This document shows, piece by piece, positions 48,849 through 60,075 of a stretch of 64,000 nt of DNA. Source of the stretch: Doryteuthis pealeii. Taxonomy: Eukaryota > Mollusca > Cephalopoda > Myopsida > Loliginidae. The notes under the pieces are model-generated. The model did no database searches, was not told the origin of the DNA, and saw nothing but the letters and a program-made list of their open reading frames with translations. Made by a program: the position numbers and the translations under genes. The stretch spans positions 17,208,554 through 17,272,553 of the forward strand of contig CM042179.1 in assembly GCA_023376005.1 (NCBI GenBank), read 5' to 3'. Positions within the stretch are counted from its first letter, which is position 1. Each line of letters opens with the position of its first letter.

Positions 48849-48899
48849 ATTTAATCAATTTTAATTCGTTTTTAAAAAACTGTAGCAGACGATTTTGGG

Positions 48900-49471
48900 G
48901 TTTACCTATAAATTATTACCTAACTTAAGCTTAGGGCCTACTAAGCTTAGGTTTATCATATTTGTCCGTGTGTCTATGTTTTTGAAATGGCTGGAAACGA
49001 AGGGGCGTATTAAAATAAGCAAAATGAAAATTATATCTAATTAATCTAAATAACAAAAAGAAGTATAAATTAAGCAAGCAGTTAACATAAAAACTCTTGA
49101 ATTAAATTTACCGGTAGATCGCGTTCCGTAAAGAAACCAACCAACAGAGAGGAAACTTAAACAAAACAAAAAAAGAGTATGTTTATGGTATAGTTCGTTG
49201 CTAGTTACACTTCAGAGATCAATAGCCAGATATTTTGGGAGAAATAATCAGAAAGTTCAATGATAAAGTTTGCATTTCAAAACATTAAGTTGATGCTGTG
49301 ATGTACGCACACATGCAGTCCTCAGTCACGTTTTTGACATGTTGATAAACGAAGCGCATGCGCAAATTAGTTACAACAAGAGTTATTCGACCTTGGCGTA
49401 GTTTCTATGGCAACGTATTCACGCTGACCATTATCTACATACAAAATTTCGTCAGGTAATTCTTTGAAATC
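48900..49471. promoter_or_regulatory. Presumed upstream region of MORN3
   Basis: The repeat family stops at about 48900 and less repetitive DNA leads to the MORN3 ATG. Just upstream lie two features common in short ciliary-gene promoters: gttgctatgg-like X-box character is seen only loosely as gtttctatggcaac (49402-49415), which resembles an RFX site (GTNNCCATRGMAAC), and no TATA box is evident. The RFX reading fits a ciliary gene, but it is inferred from one site. Confidence 0.45.
49402..49415 (+). promoter_or_regulatory. RFX X-box-like site upstream of MORN3
   Basis: The 14-mer gtttctatggcaac lies about 57 bp before the MORN3 start codon. It fits the X-box consensus GTNNCCATRGMAAC with one mismatch (tctatgg for nccatrg). 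RFX factors drive ciliary genes through X-boxes close to the start, so position and gene type agree. It is a single short match. Confidence 0.5.
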
Positions 49472-49616
49472 ATGCCGATCGTGAAAGTTCCTTCTTCACG
49501 CCAGCCATTGTGGATTGAATGGGATCGACAAGCCCAAAAGAGTGGTATCCGACACACTGTTTTCTCTGTTAATGGTGACCAATATACAGGAGAATGGCAA
49601 GATAACAAAAAGCATG
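49472..49616 (+). CDS. MORN3: MORN3 exon 1
   Basis: This is the first coding exon of MORN repeat-containing protein 3, which in vertebrates is a testis/sperm-associated MORN protein. The ATG at 49472 opens MPIVKVPSSRQPLWIEWDRQ, continues AQKSGIRHTVFSVNGDQ, and enters the first MORN repeat YTGEWQDNKKHG. The start matches the vertebrate protein in length and in the W..WDR.AQ.(S/N)G.R pattern. The exon is 145 nt and ends in phase 1 (G|gttagt), a good donor. The next exon is 11 kb downstream. The coding sequence is clean, unlike every other protein-like segment in the window, so it is the one convincing host gene. Confidence 0.9.
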
Positions 49617-51107
49617 GTTAGTCAACCTTTTTTAATCTCAAGAAATGGTATTGTTGTCAATGCATTTCTGTTTCCATTCATCTATTTCTTAAATTGTTTT
49701 CTAACAAATCCAAAACCACTTAGCAAATTAGAGGTTTTCCCAACAGTTTTTGAATTGAATTTTTGAATTTGTATTGTTGCAAATATAGCATTTTTATTAG
49801 TTTGAATAATGAGACCTTTACATTTTCAATTTTGTTTGTGGCTGCACACACACACACACACACGCGCACGCGCGCACGCACACACGCACGAATGCACGCA
49901 CGTGCGCGTCTATGTGCGCTTGAAATTTCTATAAAAATTGAAAAGTTTTCAAAATATTTTTGATGACCTAAACATTTTTATGTGTTTGTATAAAATAACA
50001 CACTCATGAAAATTTATGTTAATTTTGTTTTAATGAACAGTAAGAAAAATAAATAATGTAATAATTACATTCACCATCTATATAAGAGTATATTTCAGCC
50101 ATTTGCTCCCTTTTCTCCACTGAACAGTTAAGTTCCCAAATTACATCCTCAATTAGCTACAATTCAGCAATTGGCCATATTTATTTAGTAATACCCTTTT
50201 CTCAAGTTATGGACTTAACTAATTATTTAATTAAAAAATTGAAGCAAATGACTGAAATTTACTCTTATCTAAACGTAAGTATTACATTTCTATATAATAT
50301 TTGTTTACATTAAAACAAAATTAACAAATTTTCATAGATAGGCTATACTGTATAAGCACCCATTTTTAAGCATTGTTTAAACAGGAAATATAATTTCAGG
50401 TTTTCTATCATTTTCTAACTCCTGATGAAATTATCTTATTTTATTTTGTGGAGAGACAAAAAATAAGAAATATTATATACATTTTTTTGGCTTTGTTTTG
50501 TGTTTATTTTGAGTATGGAGAATTTTTATTTTTATTTTGTTTTAATATTATGTAATAGAAACCGTATTAATCTTTATTAAATTTAACAATTCTTTATTAT
50601 TATTATTATTATTATTATTATGGTTAATGCAAAAGCAAAATATTTGCTAAAGAAAATTAGGTCTGTGTCAGCATAAATTAGCGGTCTTTCTCAATTACAA
50701 TTACATACACATTATTGTTAGTGTAGGTGTTTTAAAATCCTGATGATGTCAAAGAAGGAAAATATTTGAAAGATTTCTCTTTGGATATTAACAATATAAT
50801 AATAATAAAGATAAGGATAATGTCCTCTTTACCTGATAAATTTATACTAATGCATAACATATCTGCATATATAAAATGCTATATGTTATATAAATATGTG
50901 TGTGTGTGTGTATGCTTGTGTGTGTGAAAAAATATGATATATGAAAAAGCAAATATTCAGAGGATTTATTTATTTATGAATCAATAGTTTGGTCTACATT
51001 TGAGTGTTTCATATGTTTTTATATAAAAAAAATACTATTCATTAATGAATAAATACATACTTTAAATGTTTGCTTTTTCATAGCTCTATATGATTTATTT
51101 CTATTTT

Positions 51108-51141
<34 letters not shown>

Positions 51142-52388
51142 TCAAACAGTAGAAGAATAAATTCTGTGATAAGATAAACCATTAAATAGGTGTGAAAATG
51201 TGCTGAACTGGAAGCATAAGGAAAAGGACGATACAAAGATTAAAAAGAAGAAAAAAATTGTTTTGTATGAAGGATTGGAAGGAAAGAAAGGAGGGTTGGG
51301 TAGAAGTGATACAGTGAAATATTTAAGTGGGGTGGAGGTAAAAAATATACATTAGAAAAAAATGCATATACACATATGAGCATATACACTTGTGTACAGA
51401 AATTATCATAAATTTACAAAAACACATTTTGTGTAAACCAAGCAACACTAAATATCAAGAATTTGAGAGTAGACTAATAAAATATTCAATTTAATCAGGT
51501 TCCCTATTTATTAATAAAAATTTAGATTTTATATTTACATTTTCCAAACAAATTCTCTAAGTTATTTGTATTTTTGACATGAGGCTTGATGATTTGTATT
51601 ATTTAACATCACTTAATGCTTGTGCCCAATCATGGTTAATGGAATGAGAACAATCTACCCCAATGGATTAAATAAAAGGTTTGGTTTGAAGTTCTGTGAA
51701 GGTTCAAGATTTCATGAAGGCTCCCGAGTTTGACAAGATGGTTCTCAAGTTCTACAAGAAGATTCCCAAGTTTGACAAGGAACATCTGTGTAAGGTCAGA
51801 GGGCACATCAAACAAAACATATAACAATAAAGATGAGGACAACAGTCTGAAAAATCTAAATAATACAAATTCAATATGATTGTTCAACATTTTGTCTTTA
51901 CATATCAAAATTTGTAGTTTTTGTTTAAGGCACAAATTACATCTTCTTGCTCATTGAACAATTTTATATTTTATTTGTGGGGAAATACTTAATTTGTGAG
52001 TGTACCTTTTCTTTTCCATTTATTTTGTGTTCACTCAACCCAAAATAAATTTTCTCCTTCCTTTTGGTGTGGATGAAGGCTTTGTATACCATATCATCAG
52101 TAAGGCATGACCCATTTAAAAATCATCTATCTATACATATATAAAGGGTAGTTTGTGTGTATGTGTGTCTGGAGAAAACTACAAAAATAAAACAATTAAC
52201 AACAAAAATATATATATATATATATAAAAGATTTTTTGGATGTTTGTTTTTTATAGAAGCATTGTTGAATAAATTATTATTTATATTTTGCTTGAAGGCA
52301 ATTATAATGCATGTATCGCATAAAATTCGATAATTATAAAAAATAATCTTGACAAGTGAATCCCGGCAAAGGATGGCTCGCTATGCAG

Positions 52389-52436
52389 AACACCGTACAG
52401 ACTGTTTCGACTTTATTAAGTCTCTTCAGCGATGTA
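52389..52436 (-). ncRNA. Hammerhead ribozyme, left arm (minus strand)
   Basis: On the minus strand: stem I tacatcg/cggtgtt (six pairs including one G-U); core CTGAAGA (52423-52429); stem II GACTT/AAGTC with AATA loop (52409-52422); GAA (52406-52408); stem III ACA/TGT with a 3-base loop (52397-52405); cleavage triplet GUA, the A being at 52396. Position 7 is A where the other arm has U, which the consensus allows. All invariant bases are present. Confidence 0.82.
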
Positions 52437-52656
52437 TACTAACAACTCCCCTCCAACAGGAATCGAAACCAGGACCTCAGCAGGCATAGTCAGAGACCAT
52501 ATCCGTTCGGCTGCCGGTACATAGCAAACAATCCCTGTGAAATTAACCTTGTCAATGATACTACTTCGCTATGTACCGGCGGCCGAACGGATATGGTCTC
52601 TAACTATGCCTGCTGAGGTCCCGGTTTTGATTCCTGTCGGAGGGGAGTCATTAGTA

Positions 52657-52704
52657 TACATCGCTGATGAGACTTAATAAAGTCGAAACAGTCTGTACGG
52701 TGTT
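52657..52704 (+). ncRNA. Hammerhead ribozyme, right arm (plus strand)
   Basis: Stem I is tacatcg (52657-52663) with cggtgtt (52698-52704), six pairs. The core is the canonical CTGATGA (52664-52670). Stem II is GACTT/AAGTC with an AATA tetraloop (52671-52684), then GAA (52685-52687). Stem III is ACA/TGT with loop gtc (52688-52696). The cleavage triplet GUA ends at A52697. This is the best hammerhead match in the window. GUA is a permitted NUH triplet, though usually slower than GUC. Confidence 0.87.
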
Positions 52705-52847
52705 CTGCATAGTGAGCCATCCTTTGCCGGGATTCACTTGTCAAGATTATTTTCTATAATTATCGAATTTTATGCGATACATGCATTATAATTGCCTTCA
52801 AGCAAAATATAAATAATAATATATATATATATATTTTTGTTGTTACA

Positions 52848-53228
52848 CAGGGTGTCTCAAAATGCGGAAACAGAAGATGTGGGGTATGCAACATAATTAT
52901 AGAAGGAACAACCTATACATTCAAAAACCCACACACAACTTTCAAAATAAATAGAAATCTTGACTGTACCTCAAAAAATGTAGTTTACATAATAGAATGC
53001 ACTAACTGCAAAAAAATATACATTGGATGCACATCATCACTAAACAAAAGAATCTCACTACACAAAAGCAACATTAGATTAGCTAACAATAGAAACCTAT
53101 ACGTATCGAAACATATCCACGAATGTAATCAAGAAAAATTTAAAGTGATGCCAATATATCAAACTGATAACTATACACTACTCCTAATTAAAGAAAAACA
53201 TTTCATAGATAAATACAAACCTGAATGA
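52848..53228 (+). pseudogene. Penelope-like element GIY-YIG endonuclease fragment
   Basis: An uninterrupted 126-codon frame lacks its own start. It begins with a cysteine-rich linker CGNRRCGVCN, then the endonuclease core NVVYIIECTNCKKIYIGCT (the GIY...YIG pair, here VYI and YIG, with the PLE CxxC between), LNKRISLHK (catalytic-Arg region), KHIHECNQ, and LIKEKHFIDKYKPEWN (catalytic-Glu region and terminal Asn), then a stop. All expected endonuclease residues are present. The RT half is absent; the frame opens just after the palindromic element. It is the 3' end of a truncated PLE. Confidence 0.88.
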
Positions 53229-54010
53229 AATCGAATTTAACTACACACACACAATAACATTACTCCAAAGCAAATATTATCTATTAAATAGAACCCTCAA
53301 CCTATGTATGTGTGTATGTGTGTGTGTGTGTGTACATATATGTATGTGTAAAACACATATGTAGGAACACAAATAAGTACACCAAAACACACAAACTATA
53401 AAAACAACTTTACTACACAAACATGTAAAACCACAAAACAAAATATACAAATTATATAATATGAAATATATGTATGTGTGTGCATATACATGTATATACA
53501 AAAAAAGACACGCATACATAGGAACGTACTAAGACATATACACAGACACACAACTAAACTAAACCTAACCTAACACACACATGCACACATGCATATACAC
53601 ACACAACAACGACAAAAACTTTACTAACATCGGATGAACTATACTTATTAAAAGAGTAATGAAAGCTCAGTTAATAAATTTATTACTAAGCCTTGACCTA
53701 CGTGCGACTTACGTGCAAAGATTGTGGAACGTTACATCATCATTTTTTCTCAATTTTTGCGCGCAGGTCACATGCAGGTCACACGCAAATATTGAAAAGA
53801 ATAACGTAGCGTTCAACCGTTATTAAACAACCATAACAGAAAAATTACAGAAACACGCACAACCTATGTATATATGTATGTGTATAGGTGTATATATATA
53901 TATATGTATATCAATATATGTATTGATCAAAGCCTGAAGAAGATACCAGAATATCTGAAACGTGTTGCGTATGTGAAATAAAAAGAATAAAACATTTTTT
54001 CTGAGAATGA
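53229..54010 (+). mobile_element. PLE 3' region with degenerate hammerhead-like end
   Basis: After the endonuclease stop come CA/TG-rich sequences, then at 53934-53969 CTGAAGA, a hairpin AGATA/TATCT, and GAAACGTGTTG, followed by gaaataaaaagaataaaac. PLE ends are known to carry hammerhead motifs. Here the core is present, but stem I is only about two pairs, so it is probably inactive. Minus-strand frames within are translations of CA/TG repeats. Confidence 0.55.
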
Positions 54011-54075
54011 TACATTTTGTGCACCTTCTTCTTTTTTTATAAAATATTACATTTTCTCCCGTTGGAACCAGAACA

Positions 54076-54116
<41 letters not shown>

Positions 54117-54332
54117 TTACTGTCACCAGATCTTCCTTTTTGTCATGATAATTATGAAGATTTTATCTATATTTTAGAAGACACTTAAAATTAAAATTAA
54201 AATAAGATAACATTAGGATCATGCTTCAGCCATTGGTGTTTCTAGCTAACTCCACACATCAAATAAGTCCAGTCATTTTTTTAATTTACCTTTTAAACAA
54301 ATTAAAAATTCTCTTTAATAAAATAAGTTTTG

Positions 54333-54338
<6 letters not shown>

Positions 54339-54407
<69 letters not shown>
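54339..54407. repeat. (TA)n(CA)n microsatellite
   Basis: TA units to 54368, then CA units to about 54407, directly against the left end of the mariner element. Confidence 0.95.
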
Positions 54408-54409
<2 letters not shown>

Positions 54410-55673
54410 GTGCGGCATAAGTAACGCCCTCTGTATTAGTGGAACAAAATTAAAGCCTTTTTGATTATCCTTTATTTTTTGAACATGAATGTATTGCCAC
54501 AGGTTAATGGATTGATATAATATATTAACAAAATTGATATAATGCTTATTCGGTTTAATAATGTTCAATACAAATGAAATCAAACCAAATTTAAGAAAAA
54601 AAGTTACAAAAGATATAAAGTTTTAGAATTTAGTCATTTATTTGAGATGTTCAAAATGTTCCCCTTCATGTTCTATACAATTCTAAACTCTACCAGCAAC
54701 ACTTTTATAAACTTTTTGACACATTTCAATGGTTATTTCATGAAATTTATCTGAAATTGCATTCTTTAATTCTGGAATTGTTTTCGGTTTAAGATTGTAA
54801 ACCTGATCTTTCAATACACCCCACAAAAAAAGTCTGGTGGTGTTAGGTCTGGTGAACGTAATGGCCATTCAATTGGTCCTCTTCGTCCTATCCATCTACC
54901 TTTAAAATTTTCATTTAGCCATTCCCTAATTCTTATCCCATAATGGGGAGATGCTCCATCCTGTTGAAAATAAATATCATTTTGATTTTCAACTCTTGGC
55001 CAAAATTCCGTTGGTAGCATATACAAATAATTATCTTGATTCACAATACTTTCAAAGAATATCGGCCCTATTAATCCCATGCAAGAAATGGCGGCCCAAA
55101 CTGTTACTCCTAGTAAATTAATATCCTTTTCCAAGATGACATGAGGATTATCATTGCTGCAATACACACAATTATGTCGATTGATTTGTCTATTCAACTT
55201 AAAGGTTGCTTCATCTGACCACCATATCTTGTCAAGGAACATCTTCATTAATTTTAGTCATAAAGATTTCACAAAATTGCAATCGTATATCTTGATCTCC
55301 ATCATGCAAACTTTGAAACACACATGGAATATAAGGTTTCATCTTTAGTTTCTTCAACATTCTACAAACACTCCTATCACTCATTGCTAACTCTGCAGAA
55401 AGACACCTACTGGATCTTTGAGGAGAACGCAGCAATGATTCTTGTAGTTCATTGGATTTTTCTAAGCTTGTTGCAACAACTGGCCTACCCGTTCTTTAAG
55501 CATCACTTACACTTCCTGTGGATTCAAATGTTCTAATCAAGTTTTGTTAATCTCATGGTTGTAAAAAATATCTGAAAAAATGAAGATTTAGCAAATTAAT
55601 TAAAGTAAATAATAAAGAAAATATACATTATAAGATATGAAATTAAAAAGGGCGTTTCTTATGCTGCACCCTG
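54406..55673 (-). mobile_element. Tc1/mariner-type element with 25-bp inverted ends
   Basis: The left end cagggtgcggcataagtaac (then gccct) and the reverse-complemented right end cagggtgcagcataagaaac (then gccct) match with two differences over 25 bp. The length, 1268 bp, is normal for mariners. The right flank starts TA. The left flank is (CA)n, so the TA duplication is not visible on that side. It encodes the broken transposase described separately. Confidence 0.87.
54683..55560 (-). pseudogene. Mariner/IS630-type DDE transposase, frameshifted
   Basis: Three overlapping pieces on the minus strand. The N-terminal part shows FESTGSVSD, TGRPVV and RSSRCLSAELAMSDRSVCRM (second helix-turn-helix). 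The middle part shows IWWSDEATFKLN (first Asp), VTVWAAIS, FQQDGASPHY (second Asp) and WPLRSPDLTPPDFF (third acidic residue, Asp). The C-terminal part shows LWGVLKDQVY and PELKNAISDKF. One frameshift lies near 55240 and another in the A-run at about 54826-54833. An extra stop sits in the N-terminal part, and the first helix-turn-helix is missing. The catalytic acidic residues are visible but the gene is dead. Confidence 0.87.
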
Positions 55674-55679
55674 TATATA

Positions 55680-55691
<12 letters not shown>

Positions 55692-55732
<41 letters not shown>
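55692..55732. repeat. (TA)n microsatellite
   Basis: About 20 TA units between the mariner right end and the minus-strand SINE. Confidence 0.95.
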
Positions 55733-55735
<3 letters not shown>

Positions 55736-55736
<1 letters not shown>

Positions 55737-55849
55737 TATACAGTCAGCCACAGACACCTGATACAATGTATCATGCCTCCTCAGGCTAACTCCAGCTGAG
55801 ATTGAAACCTGACCGATTTATCATCAGTCAGAATCACTAAAAAGGAAAT
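55736..55849 (-). mobile_element. SINE related to 37466, hammerhead destroyed
   Basis: On the minus strand a B-box-like ggtttcaatctc is followed by tgaggaggcatgata and gtgtctgtggctgact, the same 3' part as the SINE at 37466-37605. CTGAGGA and the first half of stem II are kept, but GAAAC and the stem I partner are lost, so no ribozyme can form. (TA)n follows the tail. Confidence 0.65.
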
Positions 55850-55857
55850 CAGGTTAC

Positions 55858-56677
55858 TAGGTACCACCAATTTTCCCTGTGAAATTTATCCCCCCTCCTA
55901 TATTTAACAATGAAGCTTGCATAAAGGTTAATATTATCTTGAAAATCTTTTGTCATTTTGAAAGAAGAAACATTAAAAAACTCCTGATGATTTAAAAAAA
56001 AATTTTTCAGCTTACAGAAATAATGAAAATTATGAACAAAAAACAATGTTTACATTTTTGCACCGTTAAATCAGTTGAAATTTAACGTAGCCAAAAACAA
56101 GTTATGACTACCGGCTTTTTAAAAAATTCTATGAAAAATCAATTAATGTTCCGATTTTCATGAAAATTTTCATAATTACTTACCTTTTGATGTAAATATG
56201 TCTGAAATAGGTTTTTCCTAAAATATATTAGGGGAAATATTTTTTTTTACGAGATCTACCCCCCCCCATTTTATTTTATGAAATATGAAAAAATGAACCG
56301 ATAAAAAACGATTTTTACTTTTTTTCTATAAAGATAAGAGTCTGAATAATTATATCAGAAGATTTTTATAAGTTTTGATGTGAGAGCTTTTTAGTAAAAG
56401 AACCACGAATACAGAATTCTGCTAAAAAAATATCAATTAAAAAAATTGGACCCTGTTGTAAAAAATCAGACTGTTTTACTTATTTTTCAAGATAACAGTG
56501 AGTAATTTTTCCCCAATCAGATAATTTGATCCTTAAATTAACTGTTTTTCTTTGTAAACAACTCTTTCTATTAATTCTTTTTTTTTGCAAGATTTTTTTT
56601 TAAAAGTTCAAAAATATTTATGTTTCTTCCTTCAATTTGGCCTAAACTGATCAGGTGACCTATTTTGGTGGTACCTA
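55858..56677. mobile_element. hAT-like family B element, copy 3, complete ends
   Basis: Left end taggtaccaccaattttcc, right end ctattttggtggtaccta. A perfect 8-bp TSD caggttac lies at 55850-55857 and 56678-56685. It is 820 bp long, inverted and more diverged relative to copies 1 and 2. It is non-coding. Confidence 0.85.
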
Positions 56678-57199
56678 CAGGTTACTAATGCAGAATACTG
56701 TGCAAGAGATAATATTAGATTATGTAATGTATTATATTTAATTATATCTCATGGAAATACCTGAAACCTTTGAGATGTTCAAGTTAGGGTTAACACGTGA
56801 AATGCGATTCTAATGATATCATCTCTTGTGCGCATTTGTTAAAAAATCAGTACTATAATTTGATATTCAACTTTTAAGCACATTCAAAATTCTTTTTTTT
56901 AAAAAGTATGTTTCAATTTTTTTACTATAATAATTATATATTCGATCAGCTATGCTTTGAATTGATGTAGTTTAAAAAAATTATTTATTGAATTTTACAT
57001 ATTACAAAAAAATTTTAATTTAAAGAATAATTTTAAATTTACATACTTTATTTATTTAATTTTTCGTATGATTTTTTAGATTTGAAATATCAATTTTTAA
57101 AAATTGCCTCATTTATATCTTATTAAAAAAAAATATATTGTTAATTATTGAATTAAAATTTCGTACTATATCATTATATGTGATGTCATTTCCTCTACT

Positions 57200-57350
57200 C
57201 TGACAAAAACAAAAATTCCCTGGCTCCTCACCAGGCCAGATTAACAGATAATCTTTTTTGCGTGGGGATTTTTATCGAGCATCCTGCGAGGATCGAACTT
57301 CCTATTCAGTAGTAATCGATCAGCAACGCATTATACCATGTTTATTTATT
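57200..57350 (-). repeat. tRNA-like SINE
   Basis: On the minus strand tataatgcgttgctgatcg, a tRNA-like 5' half, is followed by gaagttcgatcctcg, a B box. The tail ccacgcaaaaaagat and a short hairpin near ctggcctggtgaggagccag follow. It abuts the Helitron-like end at 57355. Confidence 0.55.
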
Positions 57351-57354
57351 TATT

Positions 57355-57386
57355 CTACCCCGGCTTTGCTGGGTAGCCACTTCTAG
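57355..57386 (+). mobile_element. Possible Helitron-like 3' terminus
   Basis: A hairpin with one bulge (ctaccccggc/gctgggtag) is followed by a 6-base spacer and CTAG, then T. It has the same arrangement as 22217-22244 on the other strand. No Helitron coding sequence is present. Confidence 0.35.
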
Positions 57387-58568
57387 TTACATTATATAAT
57401 GTAATAATCTTATGCATCATTTTAGTGCAAGAATAACTTTCATAGAATTTCTGTTAAAGATTTTCCTTTGGGGGTCATGTTAATAAAACTGTTAATCTAC
57501 TTGAGGAATAATAGTGTCAGATTAGCTTTAACACTTTGACTCTAGGGTGGATTAGATGAAATAATTTTTCTTCATCTATTTCTCTTACTTTCACTTTTTT
57601 GCTTCGTATATTCTGATTGTGCTTTAATTCCACAATTTACAAGGGTGACTGGTGGATAATCTACCTGCAATAGATTTATGGATATGTTTAACAACTACAG
57701 GTAAGTGGTTGAAGTTGTCATTGATATGTGTAGAGTTATTATTGCTCTTCTCATATGGCTTATAAATATCCAAAAAGTCAATTTAGACCAGAATACACCT
57801 TTATACTCAAATTGTAAGATTTAAAAATCTCCATTAAACCTTTCTGACTCTCACTAAAACCATGAATCACTATCAAGCCATCATAATAATTTCCTATTTC
57901 CTAAATATTAAACAAGTTTGTCAATTTCCAAACTAAAAAGATTCCTAACTCTAAGATATCTTCATATCAAAAGAACTCATCATGATGTCAAGTTACTGTT
58001 ATTCTTATTAGTCCATATTTCATTGTCGTGGTATAAGACTAATTTTTGACAGTACTTGACTATAGCAATCACCCAGTCATCGTGAATGTATTGTTTAATA
58101 AGATGACTCCATTCAACAGCCTTTCAAAAATAGAGAAATAAAATTCTTTGATATCAAATTGTATGAATGTATAATCATTTGTGTCAGTCAATAGTGCTCT
58201 TGATATTTGTTTGTTTTTTTCCATTGGTTAACACCAACAGTTTCCTTGAATGTTGTTACAACATGTCACAGGGATGATTTTATTTATCTTTGCCAATATT
58301 ACATTTTGTAAGGTTTTAAACTTACACTTTTCTCCCAATACTTTATTATTCTAGCTCAACAAGTTGAGTTTTTTTACTGCTTAACTCTTTCATCACTCAT
58401 ACTTTTCCTTATACTTCAGTTTAGCATATCTCCATATCTACTTAATTGTCTATCTTGTCACAGGAATTATTGATATCTTATTTGATGATTGTGGCATTTG
58501 TCACAACATTGAACAGTGATAAGAATGGGGGTAATTGTTCTTTTAGTATTTATACTGCTCTGATTGTG

Positions 58569-58623
58569 AGCATCCAAGCCATATATACTTATATATATAT
58601 ATATATGTATGTATGTATGTTTG

Positions 58624-58664
<41 letters not shown>

Positions 58665-58716
58665 TGAATTCTCAATTTTGGTTGAATCCTATCAAGGAAA
58701 CACTTGATATTATCCA

Positions 58717-58771
<55 letters not shown>
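58569..58771. repeat. Three (TA)n tracts
   Basis: TA-rich tracts at about 58588-58610, 58628-58660 and 58718-58771, with a short tgtttgaatt unit repeated between the first two. Confidence 0.92.
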
Positions 58772-58774
<3 letters not shown>

Positions 58775-59749
58775 GTAAGACTTCTCATAATGTGCACAGG
58801 CCCTAAGCTTTGATTCTAGGCATAAGTACTGAGGAGAGTGGAACACCTGGATCCTAGGCAAGCAACAAAAATACTATACTGTTATGTATCTATAGCTACA
58901 AAAATTAAAAACTATTAATAGAGTTATAGTTAAATTTTCAATGCACTCAACTATGAACATTCAATAGAACACAATTCTGAATAAGAAAATTTCTACAAGA
59001 GATAAGTAGAATATGAAGAATTTCTAAGTATGTTGTCTTAAACTGACTGATATTTCAAATATTGGCTGTCATAATGAAATGAAAAACAGACTACTTCTTA
59101 TAAAAATCCTTTTGGTAAGGGAATTAATTAAATTACTACAGATATTTAATCAAATATTTCATGAACTGATCTCTGGCTGGCAAATTAGAAAGATAAACCA
59201 ATAAAATTTGTAATATTCACTGAAATATATTAGTGAATAAAAAATATTGATAATCCAATTTTCAATTTTCAATAAATATCTTGTATGCAAATCTTTATTG
59301 TTATATTTTGTTTCTTTTTAAATTACAAATTTCACCATTTTCAGGTTTTGTAGATTCTCATATGCAATTGATAATTGTATGAATAAAAAAATATTAAATT
59401 GCACAGATTGTTCATTACTTTTCAGCTGTAAATTAAATAATTCCTAAAATATTTTGTCATGATTCAACTGTTTTCCACACATTTATTACTTTTTGATAAA
59501 TCCTAAACAATAAAGAAAAATGAATTAATATTTATGTCTATATATTTCTTTATTCTAGAATGTCATTGAATGCACATTTTTATTGAAAGATCAAATTTCT
59601 CCATTATCATAATTTAACTCACATTGTTGAAGTTTCAGTAAAATATGTTTTTATTTTCAGTAAATTTTTTAGTTTTAGTGATAAGTAGACAACCCATAAA
59701 CTCATTCAGATTATGGGGCTATTGTTATGTTTGTTGGTGTTGGTGTCTT

Positions 59750-60075
59750 GTCCCCAAGCTGGTTGTTTCTTCTTCTGGGCTGGTATGCTCAAATGGAACT
59801 TAGGAATGAAAAGGCATGAAAAGGGAAGAGACAAAGGCAAGTGGTGGCTTTATGACTTAGGCTTTATTGACCAGGTCAGTGGCCTGTAGCGAGGGAAAAT
59901 CTCCCTGGCTAATAGGACCAACTAAACTCAGACCCAATTACGGCCTCAGTCCGAATGGCCGAGGGATTATTTTGGGGGTGTCATTTTTGTCAGACATGCA
60001 CAAACAGGGTTCTTCCAGTCAAGGCCCCATGGGGGTCTGTTGTTTTTTATTTTCATATTTTTAAAATCCCCACAA
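59750..60075 (+). repeat. LTR-like dispersed repeat, copy 3
   Basis: It shares with 11893-12325 an ordered set of motifs: gaagagacaaaggca, ggctttattga, aattacggcct, gaatggccgaggg, gtcaaggcc and a tail ending aatccccaca. The 65-codon frame crossing it is not conserved between copies. Confidence 0.6.

Larger units (their letters stand above)
52275..52822. mobile_element. 548-bp palindromic element with two opposed tRNA-like/hammerhead units
   Basis: Two arms of about 250 bp (52275-52525 and 52568-52822) are inverted copies with scattered differences, separated by 42 bp. Reading outward from the centre, each arm has a tRNA-like head (gctatgtaccggc; later gaggtcccggttttgattcc as a degenerate B box), then a hammerhead ribozyme, then a tail with cgaattttatgcgatac ending tgccttcaagc. 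The tail is shared with the 39976-40203 element. It may be a head-to-head duplication of one small retroelement or two independent insertions. A PLE endonuclease fragment starts 26 bp to the right. Confidence 0.85.

Noticed and set aside
53277..53519. Minus-strand frame with His/Thr-rich end
   Set aside because: Driven by CA/TG repeats in the PLE 3' region.
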